A stretch of DNA of 64,000 bases from an uncultured Lachnospiraceae bacterium. GTDB taxonomy: Bacteria; Bacillota; Clostridia; Lachnospirales; Lachnospiraceae. Below the pieces are notes generated by a model, which was not told where the DNA came from, did not search any database, and saw only the letters and a program-made list of their open reading frames with translations. The first letter of the stretch is position 1. Every line of letters starts with the position of its first letter. The stretch is from positions 1-64,000 of the forward strand of contig CANQVT010000001.1 in the NCBI GenBank assembly GCA_947627365.1, read 5' to 3'. This document shows positions 28,772 to 38,006 of the stretch, in pieces. A program made the translations under genes and the position numbers.

Positions 28772-29950
28772 CTACTCGATCAAAAGCACTTCCGTCGTCT
28801 CAAGCGCCGTGCGCATCAGCTCGTCGATCTTCTCTGCAAGCTTTGTCTCAGAGCGCTTGATAATGTTCACATTCGGCTTCGTGACCGGATGCTTCGCCAC
28901 AAAGATCGTACAGCAGTCCTCGAACGGCAGAATCGACGTCTCGAACGTATCGATCTTCTGCGCGATGTCGACAATCTCCTGCTTGTCGAAACCGATCAGC
29001 GGCCGGAACACCGGAATCGTACACACCTCGTTCGTCGCGGCGAGGCTTTGCATCGTCTGGCTCGCCACCTGGCCGAGGCTCTCGCCCGTCACCAGCGCGT
29101 GGGAATTCGTCTCGTCGGCAAAATGCTCGGCGATCCGCATCATATAGCGGCGCATGATGATCGTCAGTTCATCGTGCGGACACTTGTCGTAAATATAAAG
29201 CTGAATGTCCGTGAAATTCACGACATGCAGGCGGATCGGACCCGCGTACGCGGCAATGATCTTCGCAAGATCGATCACCTTCTGTTTCGCGCGTTCGCTC
29301 GTGTAGGGCGGCGCATGAAAATACACCGCGTCCAGGCAGACGCCGCGCTTGCTGATCATGTAGCCCGCCACCGGGCTGTCGATGCCTCCGGAGAGCAGCA
29401 ACATGGCCCGCCCGTTTGTCCCGACCGGCATGCCGCCCGGCCCCGGAATGACCTTCGAATAGATAAAGATCTCGTCGCGGATCTCCACGTACAGCTGCAG
29501 CTCCGGCTCGTGCACGTCCACGCGCATGTCCGGGAACGCTTCCAGAATGCGGCCGCCAAGCTCCGCGTTCGCCTCCATTGAGTCGATCGGAAAGCTCTTC
29601 TTCGGACGTCTCGTGAAAACCTTGAAGCTCTGATCGTGTCGGTCGTAGGTCTGCCTCAGAAACTCCACGACGTCGTCCCCAAGCTTCTGCACGCCTCCGT
29701 CCTCACACTTCATGACCGGGCAGATCCCGACGATACCGAACACCTTCTGCAGGGCCTCCACTGTCTCATCGTAATCGTAGCCCGGCTCGCAGTCGATATA
29801 GATACGTCCCTGCTCCTTGTACACATGGAAATCCCCTTCCACCCCCTTCAGCGCGTGGCAGATCTGCTTCACCAGCGCGTCTTCGAACAGATGCCGATTT
29901 TTCCCCTTGATCGCGATCTCTCCGTACTTGATCAGAAATGTCTGAAACAT
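28772..29950 (-). CDS. thiI: tRNA 4-thiouridine synthase ThiI
   Basis: ThiI thiolates U8 of tRNA and can supply sulfur for thiazole. The 392-residue protein has an N-terminal ferredoxin-like region, a THUMP domain and the adenylation PP-loop LLLSGGIDSPVAGYM near residue 185. It ends after the ATPase domain and lacks the rhodanese domain found in E. coli, as is normal in Firmicutes. ATG follows GGAGAG. The cysteine desulfurase gene lies 98 bases upstream and should be its sulfur donor. Confidence 0.96.
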   Translation of the reverse strand: MFQTFLIKYGEIAIKGKNRHLFEDALVKQICHALKGVEGDFHVYKEQGRIYIDCEPGYDYDETVEALQKVFGIVGICPVMKCEDGGVQKLGDDVVEFLRQTYDRHDQSFKVFTRRPKKSFPIDSMEANAELGGRILEAFPDMRVDVHEPELQLYVEIRDEIFIYSKVIPGPGGMPVGTNGRAMLLLSGGIDSPVAGYMISKRGVCLDAVYFHAPPYTSERAKQKVIDLAKIIAAYAGPIRLHVVNFTDIQLYIYDKCPHDELTIIMRRYMMRIAEHFADETNSHALVTGESLGQVASQTMQSLAATNEVCTIPVFRPLIGFDKQEIVDIAQKIDTFETSILPFEDCCTIFVAKHPVTKPNVNIIKRSETKLAEKIDELMRTALETTEVLLIE

Positions 29951-30048
29951 AAATATACTCTCCGTTTATGATGCCCAACCTCCTTACCGGATCTCGAGCA
30001 ATCATTTTCTTATATAAAATTTTCTATTCTTCAATATCACATCTTCGC

Positions 30049-31269
30049 TCAGTGCCGCGCGTACCGCGCAAGCACCGGAAGCAGCTCGCAAAGCGCTTCC
30101 AGACAATAGTCGATCTCCTCCTCCGTCGTGAAACGGCTGAAGCTGAAACGCAGCGTCGACTCCGCGAGCTCCTTTGGCAGATGAAGCTCCTTCAGCACGC
30201 CGCTGACCGGAACCTTCTTGTTCGTCGTGCAGGCCGAGCCGGCCGAGACGTAAATCCCCCGCTCCTCGAGCGCATGCAGCAACACCTCGCTGCGCACCCC
30301 CGGGAACGCCGCGCTCACGATATGCGGCGCGCTTTTATCTCCCTCCTCCGAGTGAATGACAATGCAAGGTTTCTGCGCATCCGGCTTCCCTGCCGTTTCG
30401 CCCCGTTTCACAGGCTCTGCGTCGCTTTTCGACAGAGTTTTCAGCCCGTCTATCATGCGTTTTTTCAGCTTCAGAAGCTGCTCTGTACTCTGCCCGAGCT
30501 GCGTGTACGCTTCCCTGGCCGCCTCCGCGAGCCCCGCCGCGCCTGGAACGTTGTCCGTGCCGGAACGCATCCCCTTCTGCTGTCCGCCACCGAGCATCAT
30601 CGGCTGCAGCTTTGTTTTCTCATTCACATACAAGAAGCCGACGCCCTTCGGCCCGTGGATCTTGTGCGCGCTGACCGAGAGCAGGTCCACGCCCAGCTTC
30701 TTCGGGCGAATCTCCAGCTTCCCGTAGGCCTGCACCGCGTCCACATGGAACAGCGTGCGCGGATTGTGCGCCTTAATCAGCTTGCCTGCCTCCGCGATCG
30801 GCTCGATCGTCCCGATCTCATTGTTGACATACATGATCGAGACTAGGATCGTCTCCTCACAGAGCGCTTCCTCCAGATCCCTGAGGTTGATGTGTCCTTT
30901 CGCGTCCACCGGAAGGTACGTTACGCGAAAGCCCTGTTTCTCCAGATACGCCATCGGCTCCAGCACCGCCGCGTGCTCAATCGCCGTCGTGATCAGGTGC
31001 ATGCCTGCGCGCCGGTTCGCCATCGCAGCACCGATGATCGCCCAGTTATTCGACTCTGTGGCGCCCGATGTAAAGTAGATCTCCTTCTCGCTGACTTTGA
31101 GCGTCGCAGCAAGCGTCTCGCGCGCCTCGCGCAGAATTCGCTCCGCCTCCACGCCTTTCCCGTGCTGCGACGAGGGATTCCCGTAATCCTCCGTCATCGC
31201 GCGCACGACGACGTCCCGCACTCCCTCGGTGCAGCGCGTCGTCGCCGAATTGTCCAGATATGCTTCCAT
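30049..31269 (-). CDS. Cysteine desulfurase (NifS/IscS type)
   Basis: This PLP enzyme takes sulfur from cysteine. The 406-residue protein has the PLP lysine in SVSAHKIHGPKG (Lys203) and the persulfide cysteine in GSACTTNKK (Cys347). A low-complexity insert at about 281-299 separates two core strands. ATG 31269 follows GAGGAGCGG, preferred over an upstream start at 31305. Next to thiI it most likely acts as the dedicated sulfur donor for tRNA thiolation, like NifZ in Bacillus. Confidence 0.94.
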   Translation of the reverse strand: MEAYLDNSATTRCTEGVRDVVVRAMTEDYGNPSSQHGKGVEAERILREARETLAATLKVSEKEIYFTSGATESNNWAIIGAAMANRRAGMHLITTAIEHAAVLEPMAYLEKQGFRVTYLPVDAKGHINLRDLEEALCEETILVSIMYVNNEIGTIEPIAEAGKLIKAHNPRTLFHVDAVQAYGKLEIRPKKLGVDLLSVSAHKIHGPKGVGFLYVNEKTKLQPMMLGGGQQKGMRSGTDNVPGAAGLAEAAREAYTQLGQSTEQLLKLKKRMIDGLKTLSKSDAEPVKRGETAGKPDAQKPCIVIHSEEGDKSAPHIVSAAFPGVRSEVLLHALEERGIYVSAGSACTTNKKVPVSGVLKELHLPKELAESTLRFSFSRFTTEEEIDYCLEALCELLPVLARYARH

Positions 31270-31445
31270 GTCCCGCTCCTCACTTAGTTCCGTCCGTACA
31301 GACAATATCCCGTCTTCGCCCGTACTTCCAAATCCGTCTTTTCTCCCCGCTTCCTCCGAAAATCAGGCGGTTCGCCGATATGCTATTGTACAGGAAATGT
31401 CAGGAGATTGCAAGCATCTTCGTCTCCGCGCGGATCCTTCTGGTA

Positions 31446-32219
31446 TCACGATCCTTCTTTCTCATACCGCACTTCCAGCGCGTCGATCAGCTGCTGGAAG
31501 GTATAGCTGCTGTAGTCAATGTCCCGAAGCTTTCCTGCGACGTCCGGAATCGCGAGATGCCAGAAATAGTACGGCGTATCATAGTAATCTACTTTCTCCA
31601 CCCCGTCCGTCTCCTGCCCTGCAAAGCTCAGAGATCTCGTCTCCGCCTCGTCTGTCCAGAACCCGCAGTATACCCGACTCCCATCCTCCATATCAATACT
31701 CAGCCCGAACGCGTCCTCCAGACTGAGAAAGCTCACCGCCGCGTCGTCGCAGTCATAGCTGTACATCTCGTCGCTGTTCAGGTCAATCCAGGTCGCAAAG
31801 ATACGATACGGCTGAGAATACCGCCCGTCCTGCTTATAGGAGAGAACAAATGAGGCAAAATCATTTTTCTTGTTATTCTCATTGACATAGGCATTGACCG
31901 CCAGATATCGCTCGTCATTCTCAAACGCCATGATCCTTTCTGCCGTGTCATATCCGTCAAAAAAAGTGCTGTCCTCGATCAGGCTTGTGTCCGCAGCCGC
32001 CTCCTCAGGCGTTGCATACCAGTTCAACTTTTCCTCGTCCGCAGGATTTTCAGAGTCCGTACCGGCATCCGCTGAGATGACAAGGCCCTGCGGAATCACA
32101 CTGATATCCGCCTTCGGCTTCATGATAATAAATAGGATCGACAGCAAAAAAATCGCCAGTGCAAAAACTACTAACATGATAAGCACTATCTTGATCACCG
32201 CTTTGACCTGCTGTTTCAT
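31446..32219 (-). CDS. Single-pass membrane protein of unknown function
   Basis: I do not recognise this gene. The 257-residue product has one strong N-terminal membrane helix (about residues 9-34) and an acidic outside domain rich in Tyr and Asp, with the stretch YYDTPYYFWHLAIPDVAGKLRDIDYSSYTFQQLIDALE near its end. ATG 32219 follows GGAAGGAGG. It is monocistronic between the desulfurase and an ABC operon. Confidence 0.75.
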   Translation of the reverse strand: MKQQVKAVIKIVLIMLVVFALAIFLLSILFIIMKPKADISVIPQGLVISADAGTDSENPADEEKLNWYATPEEAAADTSLIEDSTFFDGYDTAERIMAFENDERYLAVNAYVNENNKKNDFASFVLSYKQDGRYSQPYRIFATWIDLNSDEMYSYDCDDAAVSFLSLEDAFGLSIDMEDGSRVYCGFWTDEAETRSLSFAGQETDGVEKVDYYDTPYYFWHLAIPDVAGKLRDIDYSSYTFQQLIDALEVRYEKEGS

Positions 32220-32396
32220 GTTCTTCCTCCTTCCTGTGCCGGTCACACAGGCAAATCCATTCGCGCATCTCCGGTTTTCATAACAGATTCCCAAATCAGA
32301 TTTCCGTCTTTGTCATACGCTTTCCATGATTTTATATCTTAACATGGATCGCAGCGAATTGCAAACTATCAGGTTTTCCTCTCGCGGGTCTGCGCA

Positions 32397-32428
32397 TCAA
32401 AAAAGCAGATCGTCCGGAGACGATCTGC
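32397..32428 (-). terminator. Terminator of the polar amino acid ABC operon
   Basis: GCAGATCGTC and GACGATCTGC form a perfect 10-bp stem with a 4-base loop, followed by T6 on the minus strand. It lies about 45 bases past the binding-protein gene. Confidence 0.92.
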
Positions 32429-32471
32429 CGCTGCAGCAAGCTGCAAGATCTGTAAAAGTAAACGCGAGCGA

Positions 32472-33377
32472 TCACTCCGCCTCCGTGACCTCCTCAGCGG
32501 CGGTAAGCTCCGCCTCGGTCGCACCCTCGCTCTGAGGCTCTGTGGTCACTCCGCCTTCCACGACAAGGCTCTCCTCGTAGTCCATGCCGTAGGTATCCGC
32601 AAGCGTCGCCTCATACGCCGCATGGAAGAACTGCTCCTCGCCCAGCGCAGTAATCTCCTCGTTCAGCCAGTTCAGCAGAGATTCATTTCCCTTGGAAACG
32701 GCCGGAGCGATCGTGTCCTGGCTTCCGAGAGACGGGATCCCTACCGTGTAGCCCTCATTCTGAAGCGCGTAAGCGATGACCTCCGTGTTGTCGTTCGCCC
32801 AGCAGACGCCGTTGCCATTCTCCAGCGCGTTCTTCGCCGTCGCGTAGGAATCATACTTCTGCAGCTTCAGATCCGGATAGTTCTCGATCAGGTATGTCTC
32901 TGCAGTGGTTCCGGAGATCACGATCACCTGATCGTCCTCGCCGAGATCATCAAGGCTCTCGATCACGCGGGAGTCCGGTGAGACCACGCCGAGCGCAACG
33001 TTCATGTACGGCAACGCAAAATCCACCTGCTCCGCGCGCTCATCAGTGACAGTAAAGTTCGCCAGAATGATATCTACCTTGCCCGTCTGCAGATACTCGA
33101 CACGGTTCGCCGCCTCGGTGGAGACGAAATTGATCTCCACGCCAAGATCCTCGCCCAGACGGTTCGCCAGATAAATGTCGTAGCCCTGGTACTCGCCGTT
33201 CTCATCTACATAGCCGAACGGATTTTTGTCGGAGAAAACGCCGATATTGATCGTGCCGTCTTCTTTGATCTCATCCAGCGTGCGGTAGACCGCGTCGTCC
33301 GCGGAGACGCCAGTCGCCATGGAAAGGCCAAGTGCCAGTGAAAGGGTAACTGCTGCTGCTTTTCTCAATTTCTTCAT
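32472..33377 (-). CDS. Polar amino acid ABC transporter substrate-binding protein
   Basis: The 301-residue type II binding protein (SBP family 3) shows GTINIGVFSDKNPFGYVDENGEYQGYDI, the ligand-binding ILANFTVTDERAEQVDFALPY and a second lobe VISGTTAETYL. The signal peptide ends GVSADDA without a lipobox cysteine. A C-terminal acidic tail rich in Glu, Ala and Thr follows the fold from about 270. It is the last gene of its operon. Glutamate/glutamine or cystine are plausible ligands. Confidence 0.92.
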   Translation of the reverse strand: MKKLRKAAAVTLSLALGLSMATGVSADDAVYRTLDEIKEDGTINIGVFSDKNPFGYVDENGEYQGYDIYLANRLGEDLGVEINFVSTEAANRVEYLQTGKVDIILANFTVTDERAEQVDFALPYMNVALGVVSPDSRVIESLDDLGEDDQVIVISGTTAETYLIENYPDLKLQKYDSYATAKNALENGNGVCWANDNTEVIAYALQNEGYTVGIPSLGSQDTIAPAVSKGNESLLNWLNEEITALGEEQFFHAAYEATLADTYGMDYEESLVVEGGVTTEPQSEGATEAELTAAEEVTEAE

Positions 33378-33461
33378 AATACTTCACTCCTCTTTTTTTC
33401 TTAATGCATCTGCCCTGAGGATTCACGAAAGCAATCCGCTTCGTCCCGGACAGCTGTTGCT

Positions 33462-34229
33462 TCATTTACGGTCGTCCTGTTTTGCCTCCCGGTGGAATTC
33501 AAACATATTCAGGAACTTTTTCGCGCGCTCTGTCTTTGGGGCCTCAAAAAACTCATCCGGCGTCGCCTCCTCCAGGATCTTCCCGTCGTCGATAAAGATG
33601 ACTCGGTCGGCCACTGCGCGCGCAAACTGCATCTCGTGCGTGACGATGATCATGGTCCGTCCCTGGCGCGCCAGATCCAGCATCACGTCGAGCACCTCGC
33701 GCACCATCTCCGGGTCCAGCGCCGCCGTCACCTCGTCGAACAGCAGGATTTCCGGATGCATGCACAGCGCGCGCACGATCGCCACACGCTGCTTCTGACC
33801 GCCGGAGAGCTGTCTCGGATAGCTGTTCGCCTTCTCCTTCAGCCCGACGCGCTCCAGCCACTCGAGCGCTTCCTTTTTCACATCTTCCTTTCCGCGCTTC
33901 TGCACCTTCATCGGCGCGAGCAGGATATTGTCCAGCACCGTCAGATGCGGAAACAGCTCATAGCTCTGAAACACCATGCCGATCTTCTGCCGAAGCTCCG
34001 GGAGGTTCTTTCCCTTGTGCTCGACCGTCTCGCCCTCCAGCCGGATCGTGCCGCCCTGGATCGGCTCCAGCGCGTTGATACATCGAAGAAGCGTGCTCTT
34101 GCCGCAGCCGCTCGGACCGACGACCACCACAACCTCGCCCTGACGCACCGTCAGGCTGAGATCGTCGAAGATCAGCGCATCCCCGAAACGTTTTGTCAAA
34201 TGTTCTATTGTGAGCAGGGACTCTGCCAT
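33462..34229 (-). CDS. Polar amino acid ABC transporter ATPase
   Basis: The 255-residue ATPase has Walker [16 protein letters not shown], the Q-loop, signature [15 protein letters not shown] and Walker [17 protein letters not shown], the GlnQ-type pattern. ATG 34229 follows GGAGGTAGG, six bases after the permease stop. It energises the two permeases encoded just upstream. Confidence 0.94.
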   Translation of the reverse strand: MAESLLTIEHLTKRFGDALIFDDLSLTVRQGEVVVVVGPSGCGKSTLLRCINALEPIQGGTIRLEGETVEHKGKNLPELRQKIGMVFQSYELFPHLTVLDNILLAPMKVQKRGKEDVKKEALEWLERVGLKEKANSYPRQLSGGQKQRVAIVRALCMHPEILLFDEVTAALDPEMVREVLDVMLDLARQGRTMIIVTHEMQFARAVADRVIFIDDGKILEEATPDEFFEAPKTERAKKFLNMFEFHREAKQDDRK

Positions 34230-34234
34230 CTTTC

Positions 34235-34909
34235 CTACCTCCACCGTTTTTCCAGATATTTCGCCAGCATACTGATCGGCCAGCAGGCGATAAAGTACAG
34301 CACCAGGACCGTCAGATACACGCCGAACGCCGCGTTCGGGCTCGCCATGCGGTTCGCCTCGATGATCTGCTGCGCGACCTTCAGCACCTCCACGACTCCG
34401 ATCATCAGGATCAGGCTCGTCGTTTTGATCATGCGCGTGATCAGATTGATCGACAGCGGGATCAGGCGGCGGATCGTCTGCGGAATAATGATGTACAGAT
34501 ACGTTTGCGCCTTTGTGAACCCCAGAGCCGCGCTGCTCTCGTATTGATGCACCGGTATGCTGATCAGCGCGCCGCGCACCAGGTCGCTCATCTCAGCCGT
34601 TCCCCAGAGCGTGAACACGATGATCGCGGACGCCTCCCCGGAGAGATCCCAGCCGAACGCCCTCGTCGTCCCGAAATAAACCAGAAACAGCAGTACCATC
34701 TGCGGCATGATGCGGATAATCTCCAGATAAAGCCGCAGAATCGCCTTTGTGACCGGATTCCTCCACGTCATGAGCGCGCCAAGCAGAATGCCGAGAGGAA
34801 TGCTGATGCACACCGAGATCAGGCTGATCTGGAGCGCCACTCCAAGTCCTCCCAGGATCCTGACCATATTTTTCCCTTTGAACAGTACCTCAAGCCCCAA
34901 ATCCGGCAT
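34235..34909 (-). CDS. Polar amino acid ABC transporter permease
   Basis: The 224-residue HisM-type permease has five hydrophobic segments and the EAA-like loop [34 protein letters not shown] follows GAGGAGG. It overlaps the upstream permease by 20 bases, so the pair is probably made in equal amounts as a heterodimer. Confidence 0.93.
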   Translation of the reverse strand: MPDLGLEVLFKGKNMVRILGGLGVALQISLISVCISIPLGILLGALMTWRNPVTKAILRLYLEIIRIMPQMVLLFLVYFGTTRAFGWDLSGEASAIIVFTLWGTAEMSDLVRGALISIPVHQYESSAALGFTKAQTYLYIIIPQTIRRLIPLSINLITRMIKTTSLILMIGVVEVLKVAQQIIEANRMASPNAAFGVYLTVLVLYFIACWPISMLAKYLEKRWR

Positions 34910-35579
34910 AGCGCAGCCTCCTCTCCAGCAGACTGCCCAGAAGCGAGATCGGCAGCAGGATCAAAAGATAAAATACAACCAGCAAAAACAGGCTCTCCGT
35001 CGTCTTATAATACAGACCGATCAGATCCTTCGCGGTAAACATCAGATCCATCAGGCTGATCGCGCTGAACACGCTCGTCTCCTTCAGAAGAAAGATCACA
35101 TTCGCCATAAACGCCGGAACGCTGATCGAGACCGCCTGCGGCAGGATCACATAGCGCATCGCCTGCGCGCCTGTCATGCCGAGACTCAGCGAGCTCTCCA
35201 GCTGGATCGGCTCGATCGCCTCAAGGCCGCTGCGGAACGCCTCCGCCATGTAGCTGCCGCCCAAAAACGCCAGCCCGATCACGCCGCACATCTCGGCGTC
35301 CGTCGGAATACCGATCTTCGGCAGACCATAGTAGATGAAAAACAGTTGTACCAGAAGCGGCGTATTTCTGCTGAATTCAATGTAGACGGCGACAATTGCC
35401 CGCAGCACCGGTACCTTGAAATATTGCACTGCGGAGCAGAGCAGGCCGACCACGATTGAAATCGCGATTCCCAGAAAGCCGATCCTCACCGTGAGGATCG
35501 CCGCATCTTGATACATCGGCAGATATTCCCGAATAAAAGCCCAGTCCGTAACAGACCCCTCCTTCTCCGGGTTTCCCAT
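34890..35579 (-). CDS. Polar amino acid ABC transporter permease, operon lead gene
   Basis: The 229-residue HisQ/M-type permease has the loop LESSLSLGMTGAQAMRYVILPQAVSISVPA and five membrane segments; NTPLLVQLFFIYYGLP is typical of the family. The start used is ATG 35579, but no strong binding site precedes it and GGAGGGG lies inside the coding region, so the exact start is unsure. Expression should come from the promoter at 35706-35734. Confidence 0.9.
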   Translation of the reverse strand: MGNPEKEGSVTDWAFIREYLPMYQDAAILTVRIGFLGIAISIVVGLLCSAVQYFKVPVLRAIVAVYIEFSRNTPLLVQLFFIYYGLPKIGIPTDAEMCGVIGLAFLGGSYMAEAFRSGLEAIEPIQLESSLSLGMTGAQAMRYVILPQAVSISVPAFMANVIFLLKETSVFSAISLMDLMFTAKDLIGLYYKTTESLFLLVVFYLLILLPISLLGSLLERRLRYAGFGA

Positions 35580-35705
35580 GCCACAACAAACGGGAGCTCC
35601 TGAGGGAATTCCAGTTCAACAGGAATCCAAGCCCCGGAAGTCCCGGCGCGATGAAAAACCCATACGCTATAATGTATGCTTCTCATCGTCTTGTTTGACG
35701 ATGCA

Positions 35706-35754
35706 ATCTTACTACTCAATCCCTACTTTGTCAATACCTACTTTTTCAATAGGA
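35706..35754 (-). promoter_or_regulatory. Promoter with 15-bp direct repeats, amino acid ABC operon
   Basis: On the minus strand TTGACA and TAAGAT are 17 bases apart (35706-35734). Two 15-bp direct repeats, TCAAT(c/a)CCTACTTT(g/t) on the plus strand at 35716-35730 and 35731-35745, plus a third partial TCAATAGG, cover the -35 region. CCTATT/AGTAGG also forms a dyad resembling Rrf2-type (CymR/IscR) operators. Regulator identity is inference. Confidence 0.75.
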
Positions 35755-35781
35755 AATATGTATTTTAATTTACATTCTCAT

Positions 35782-36618
35782 TTATCCGCGCTGCATATGC
35801 CCGCGATCTGTCCGCAGCGGTTCATTCATACTCCCGGTACGATATCCCTGCAAGTCGAGCGTAACGTAGGTAAAACCGTATTCCCGCAGCTTATCCGCGA
35901 TCTGCGCGCGCATCCCGTCCCCCGCGATTCGCCCGATCTCCTCCGGAGGCACTTCGATCCGCGCCAGCGTCCCATGCACACGCACGCGCAGCTGACGAAA
36001 TCCCAACCTCAGCAGTAATTGTTCCGCCCAATCGACCATGCGCAGCCGCTCCTCGTCGATCCTTTCCCCGTACACAAAGCGCGAGGCAAGGCAGGCGTAC
36101 GAAGGCTTCTCCCAGGTCGAAAGCCCGAGCTGCCGCGACAGCTCACGGATCTCAGCTTTATAAAGACCCGCTTCCTGTAGCGGGCTTCTCACGCCAAGCT
36201 CCCGCACCGCCTTCATACCAGGTCGATAATCGCCGGTGTCGTCCATGTTCGAGCCCTCGGCGACCGCCGCGAATCCGCAATCCTTCGCCGTCTGAAGAAT
36301 CCGCCCGAACAGCGCCCGCTTGCACAGATAGCAGCGGTTCGCCGGGTTCTCCCGGATTCCTTCGACGCTGAGAATGTCCTCCTCTATGCTGATCTGCCGG
36401 ATTCCCTTCTCCCTGCAAAAGGCCTCTGCCTCCCTGCCCTCTCTCTCCGGAAAAAAACAAGAACGGGCCGTCACCGCGACCGCTCTGTCCCCCAGCACGT
36501 CATACGCCGCTTTCAGCAAAAATGTGGAGTCTACGCCGCCTGAAAAGGCGACCGCCACGCTGCCCATCTCTCTTAATATAGCCTGAAGCTTCTCATGTTT
36601 CTCCTGAATCGTACTCAT
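35782..36618 (-). CDS. larE: LarE-type ATP-dependent sacrificial sulfur transferase
   Basis: LarE donates sulfur for the nickel-pincer cofactor of lactate racemase and related epimerases. The 278-residue protein has the PP-loop SGGVDST at 26-32 and cysteine 176 in SYACLASR, the same position as the sacrificial cysteine of the Lactiplantibacillus enzyme. RCYLCKRALF is also conserved. ATG 36618 follows GGGAGA. No larB, larC or larA lies in the window, so either they are elsewhere or this copy serves another sulfur transfer. Confidence 0.9.
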   Translation of the reverse strand: MSTIQEKHEKLQAILREMGSVAVAFSGGVDSTFLLKAAYDVLGDRAVAVTARSCFFPEREGREAEAFCREKGIRQISIEEDILSVEGIRENPANRCYLCKRALFGRILQTAKDCGFAAVAEGSNMDDTGDYRPGMKAVRELGVRSPLQEAGLYKAEIRELSRQLGLSTWEKPSYACLASRFVYGERIDEERLRMVDWAEQLLLRLGFRQLRVRVHGTLARIEVPPEEIGRIAGDGMRAQIADKLREYGFTYVTLDLQGYRTGSMNEPLRTDRGHMQRG

Positions 36619-36665
36619 ACTATTGTCTCCCGATTCTCTGAATTCCTGTTTAACAAACATCGGAC

Positions 36666-36785
36666 GGAATCGCACGGTACCCTTCCTGGGTATTTCCCGT
36701 CAAAACCGCAATATCGGCTTTTAAAAGGGAAAGCCGATATTGAACGGCTTTGTGCCGGAAAACACCCGGAAATCCCTGCGATTCC
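36666..36785. repeat. Foldback with perfect 13-bp core stem
   Basis: CAATATCGGCTTT (36709-36721) and its exact inverse (36730-36742) flank an 8-base loop. The arms continue outward with mismatches: GGAATCGCA...GGGTATTTCCCG on the left is mirrored by CGGAAAACACCC...TGCGATTCC on the right. Confidence 0.8.
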
Positions 36786-36860
36786 TGTTCATGAAATGCT
36801 GCTGCTTTTCGCATAATCAGCCCGTGCAGGTGATTGGCAATGCCTAAGGAAAACTCTGTG

Positions 36861-36974
36861 AGGCCGTCGGTGCTTAGCAAGCGTCAGCGCGCTTATGCAC
36901 CGCTACGTGTCCGAACGGAAGCGGGAGCGGGTTTCTCCGTGGCATTGACCAATCCCTATGAGGGCGTCCGGTAT
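36861..36974 (-). repeat. Dispersed intergenic repeat, copy 2
   Basis: In inverted orientation this matches 3178-3365: AGGCCGTCGGTGCTTAG, GCTTATGCACCGCT, AGCGGGAG and AGGGCGTCCGG correspond to blocks of copy 1 in reverse order. It is shorter because it lacks the central insertion. Confidence 0.75.
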
Positions 36975-37000
36975 ATCAAGTGAATTAAACAGGAACTCTG

Positions 37001-37993
37001 TTAAAGGCTTTCCGCGAAAAACTCGAGTATCTCCTCCCAATACCCCTCCTGAACGATGCTCGCGGAGTTGAATATCTCATGCTTCGTCCCCGGCACATGC
37101 ACCAGCCGCGCGAAAGTCTTTCCGTTTTGATTCACTTTTTCCGCGAAGCGCTCCTGCTCGCTGCCCCACACAAAACTGTCGTTCTCCGCCTGGAAGATCA
37201 GCAGCGGAGTCCCGATACGCTTCCAGCCCTCCGCCTGAAGATAGCGGTTCAAACTGACCGCCTCATGCAGCCAGCCGCACGACGCCGCGCTCATCTGATA
37301 AAGCGCCTCTTCATTTCTTCTTCTCTGGTAAAATTCAAAACGTTCCCGGCAGGTCGACGCACTATCCTCAAATGTCTCTTCCCCGTCAAACGCATGTCCA
37401 CCCGGAACATACTGCTTCGCCCGACCGATTCCGCAAAGCGCCCCGGCCAGAAGCTTCGCCAGGGGCCACGGTACCCCGGCTGTGAGAGGCCGGATCATCG
37501 GGGATGAGAGCACCGCCCGCGCAAACAGCTCAGGCTGTCTGGAAAGCGCGGCAGCCCCGACGCCTCCGCCCATCGAGTGGGCGTACAGAAACAGCGGCAG
37601 TCCCTTCTGCTCCTTCGCCGCTCTCTCCGCCACCGCGAGCAGATCCGCGACATAGCGTTCATAATGATCCACATGCACAAGCGACAGATCGTCAACCAGG
37701 CGGTAGCTGTGTCCGTGGCCGCAATGCTCCGGCACGTATACATGATATCCGTGCGTCAGAAAATACCAGACGACCTCCTGATACTTTTCCGCCGTCTCGG
37801 TAAAGCCGTGCGAGATAACCACAGTCCCCACAGGATCGTCTGCCAGATAGCGGACACAATACTGCCGCTTCCCCGGCTCGCGCTCCAGCCACAGCTCTTT
37901 TCTGCGCTGCGCGAGATACGGCAGCACCCGCTGCCGCATCTCCTCAAAATAAGTATCTTCACTCAGTACAAAGCCTTTTTCTTCCATATTCAT
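37001..37993 (-). CDS. Alpha/beta hydrolase, lysophospholipase-like
   Basis: The 330-residue serine hydrolase has VVISHGFTETAEKY (oxyanion region), EHCGHGHSYR, the nucleophile elbow YAHSMGGGVG near residue 145 and likely acid and histidine in FQAENDSFV and PGTKHEIF. This is the monoacylglycerol lipase/PldB pattern. No signal peptide is seen, so it should be cytoplasmic or membrane-peripheral. The ribosome binding site is weak; a second ATG lies two codons in. It trails the GPH transporter gene by 13 bases. Confidence 0.87.
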   Translation of the reverse strand: MNMEEKGFVLSEDTYFEEMRQRVLPYLAQRRKELWLEREPGKRQYCVRYLADDPVGTVVISHGFTETAEKYQEVVWYFLTHGYHVYVPEHCGHGHSYRLVDDLSLVHVDHYERYVADLLAVAERAAKEQKGLPLFLYAHSMGGGVGAAALSRQPELFARAVLSSPMIRPLTAGVPWPLAKLLAGALCGIGRAKQYVPGGHAFDGEETFEDSASTCRERFEFYQRRRNEEALYQMSAASCGWLHEAVSLNRYLQAEGWKRIGTPLLIFQAENDSFVWGSEQERFAEKVNQNGKTFARLVHVPGTKHEIFNSASIVQEGYWEEILEFFAESL

Positions 37994-38006
37994 TATTTAC
38001 TGCTCA

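Larger units (their letters stand above)
36619..37000. other. 382-bp spacer with repeat elements
   Basis: No gene is apparent. It holds the foldback at 36666-36785 and copy 2 of the dispersed repeat at 36861-36974. TTCCTGTTTA at 36643-36652 and TAAACAGGAA at 36986-36995 form a 10-bp inverted pair that brackets both, which could be the ends of one small element of about 350 bp. Confidence 0.6.

Noticed and set aside
35580-35705. T-box or SAM riboswitch in the leader of the amino acid ABC operon
   Set aside because: A short CATCGTC/GACGATG hairpin is present, but neither the T-box sequence nor the conserved SAM riboswitch core could be found.
35486-35719. Leader-peptide gene upstream of the amino acid permease
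   Set aside because: The 77-codon frame starts upstream of the promoter -10 region and mostly overlaps the permease gene in another frame; no cysteine run or attenuator was seen.
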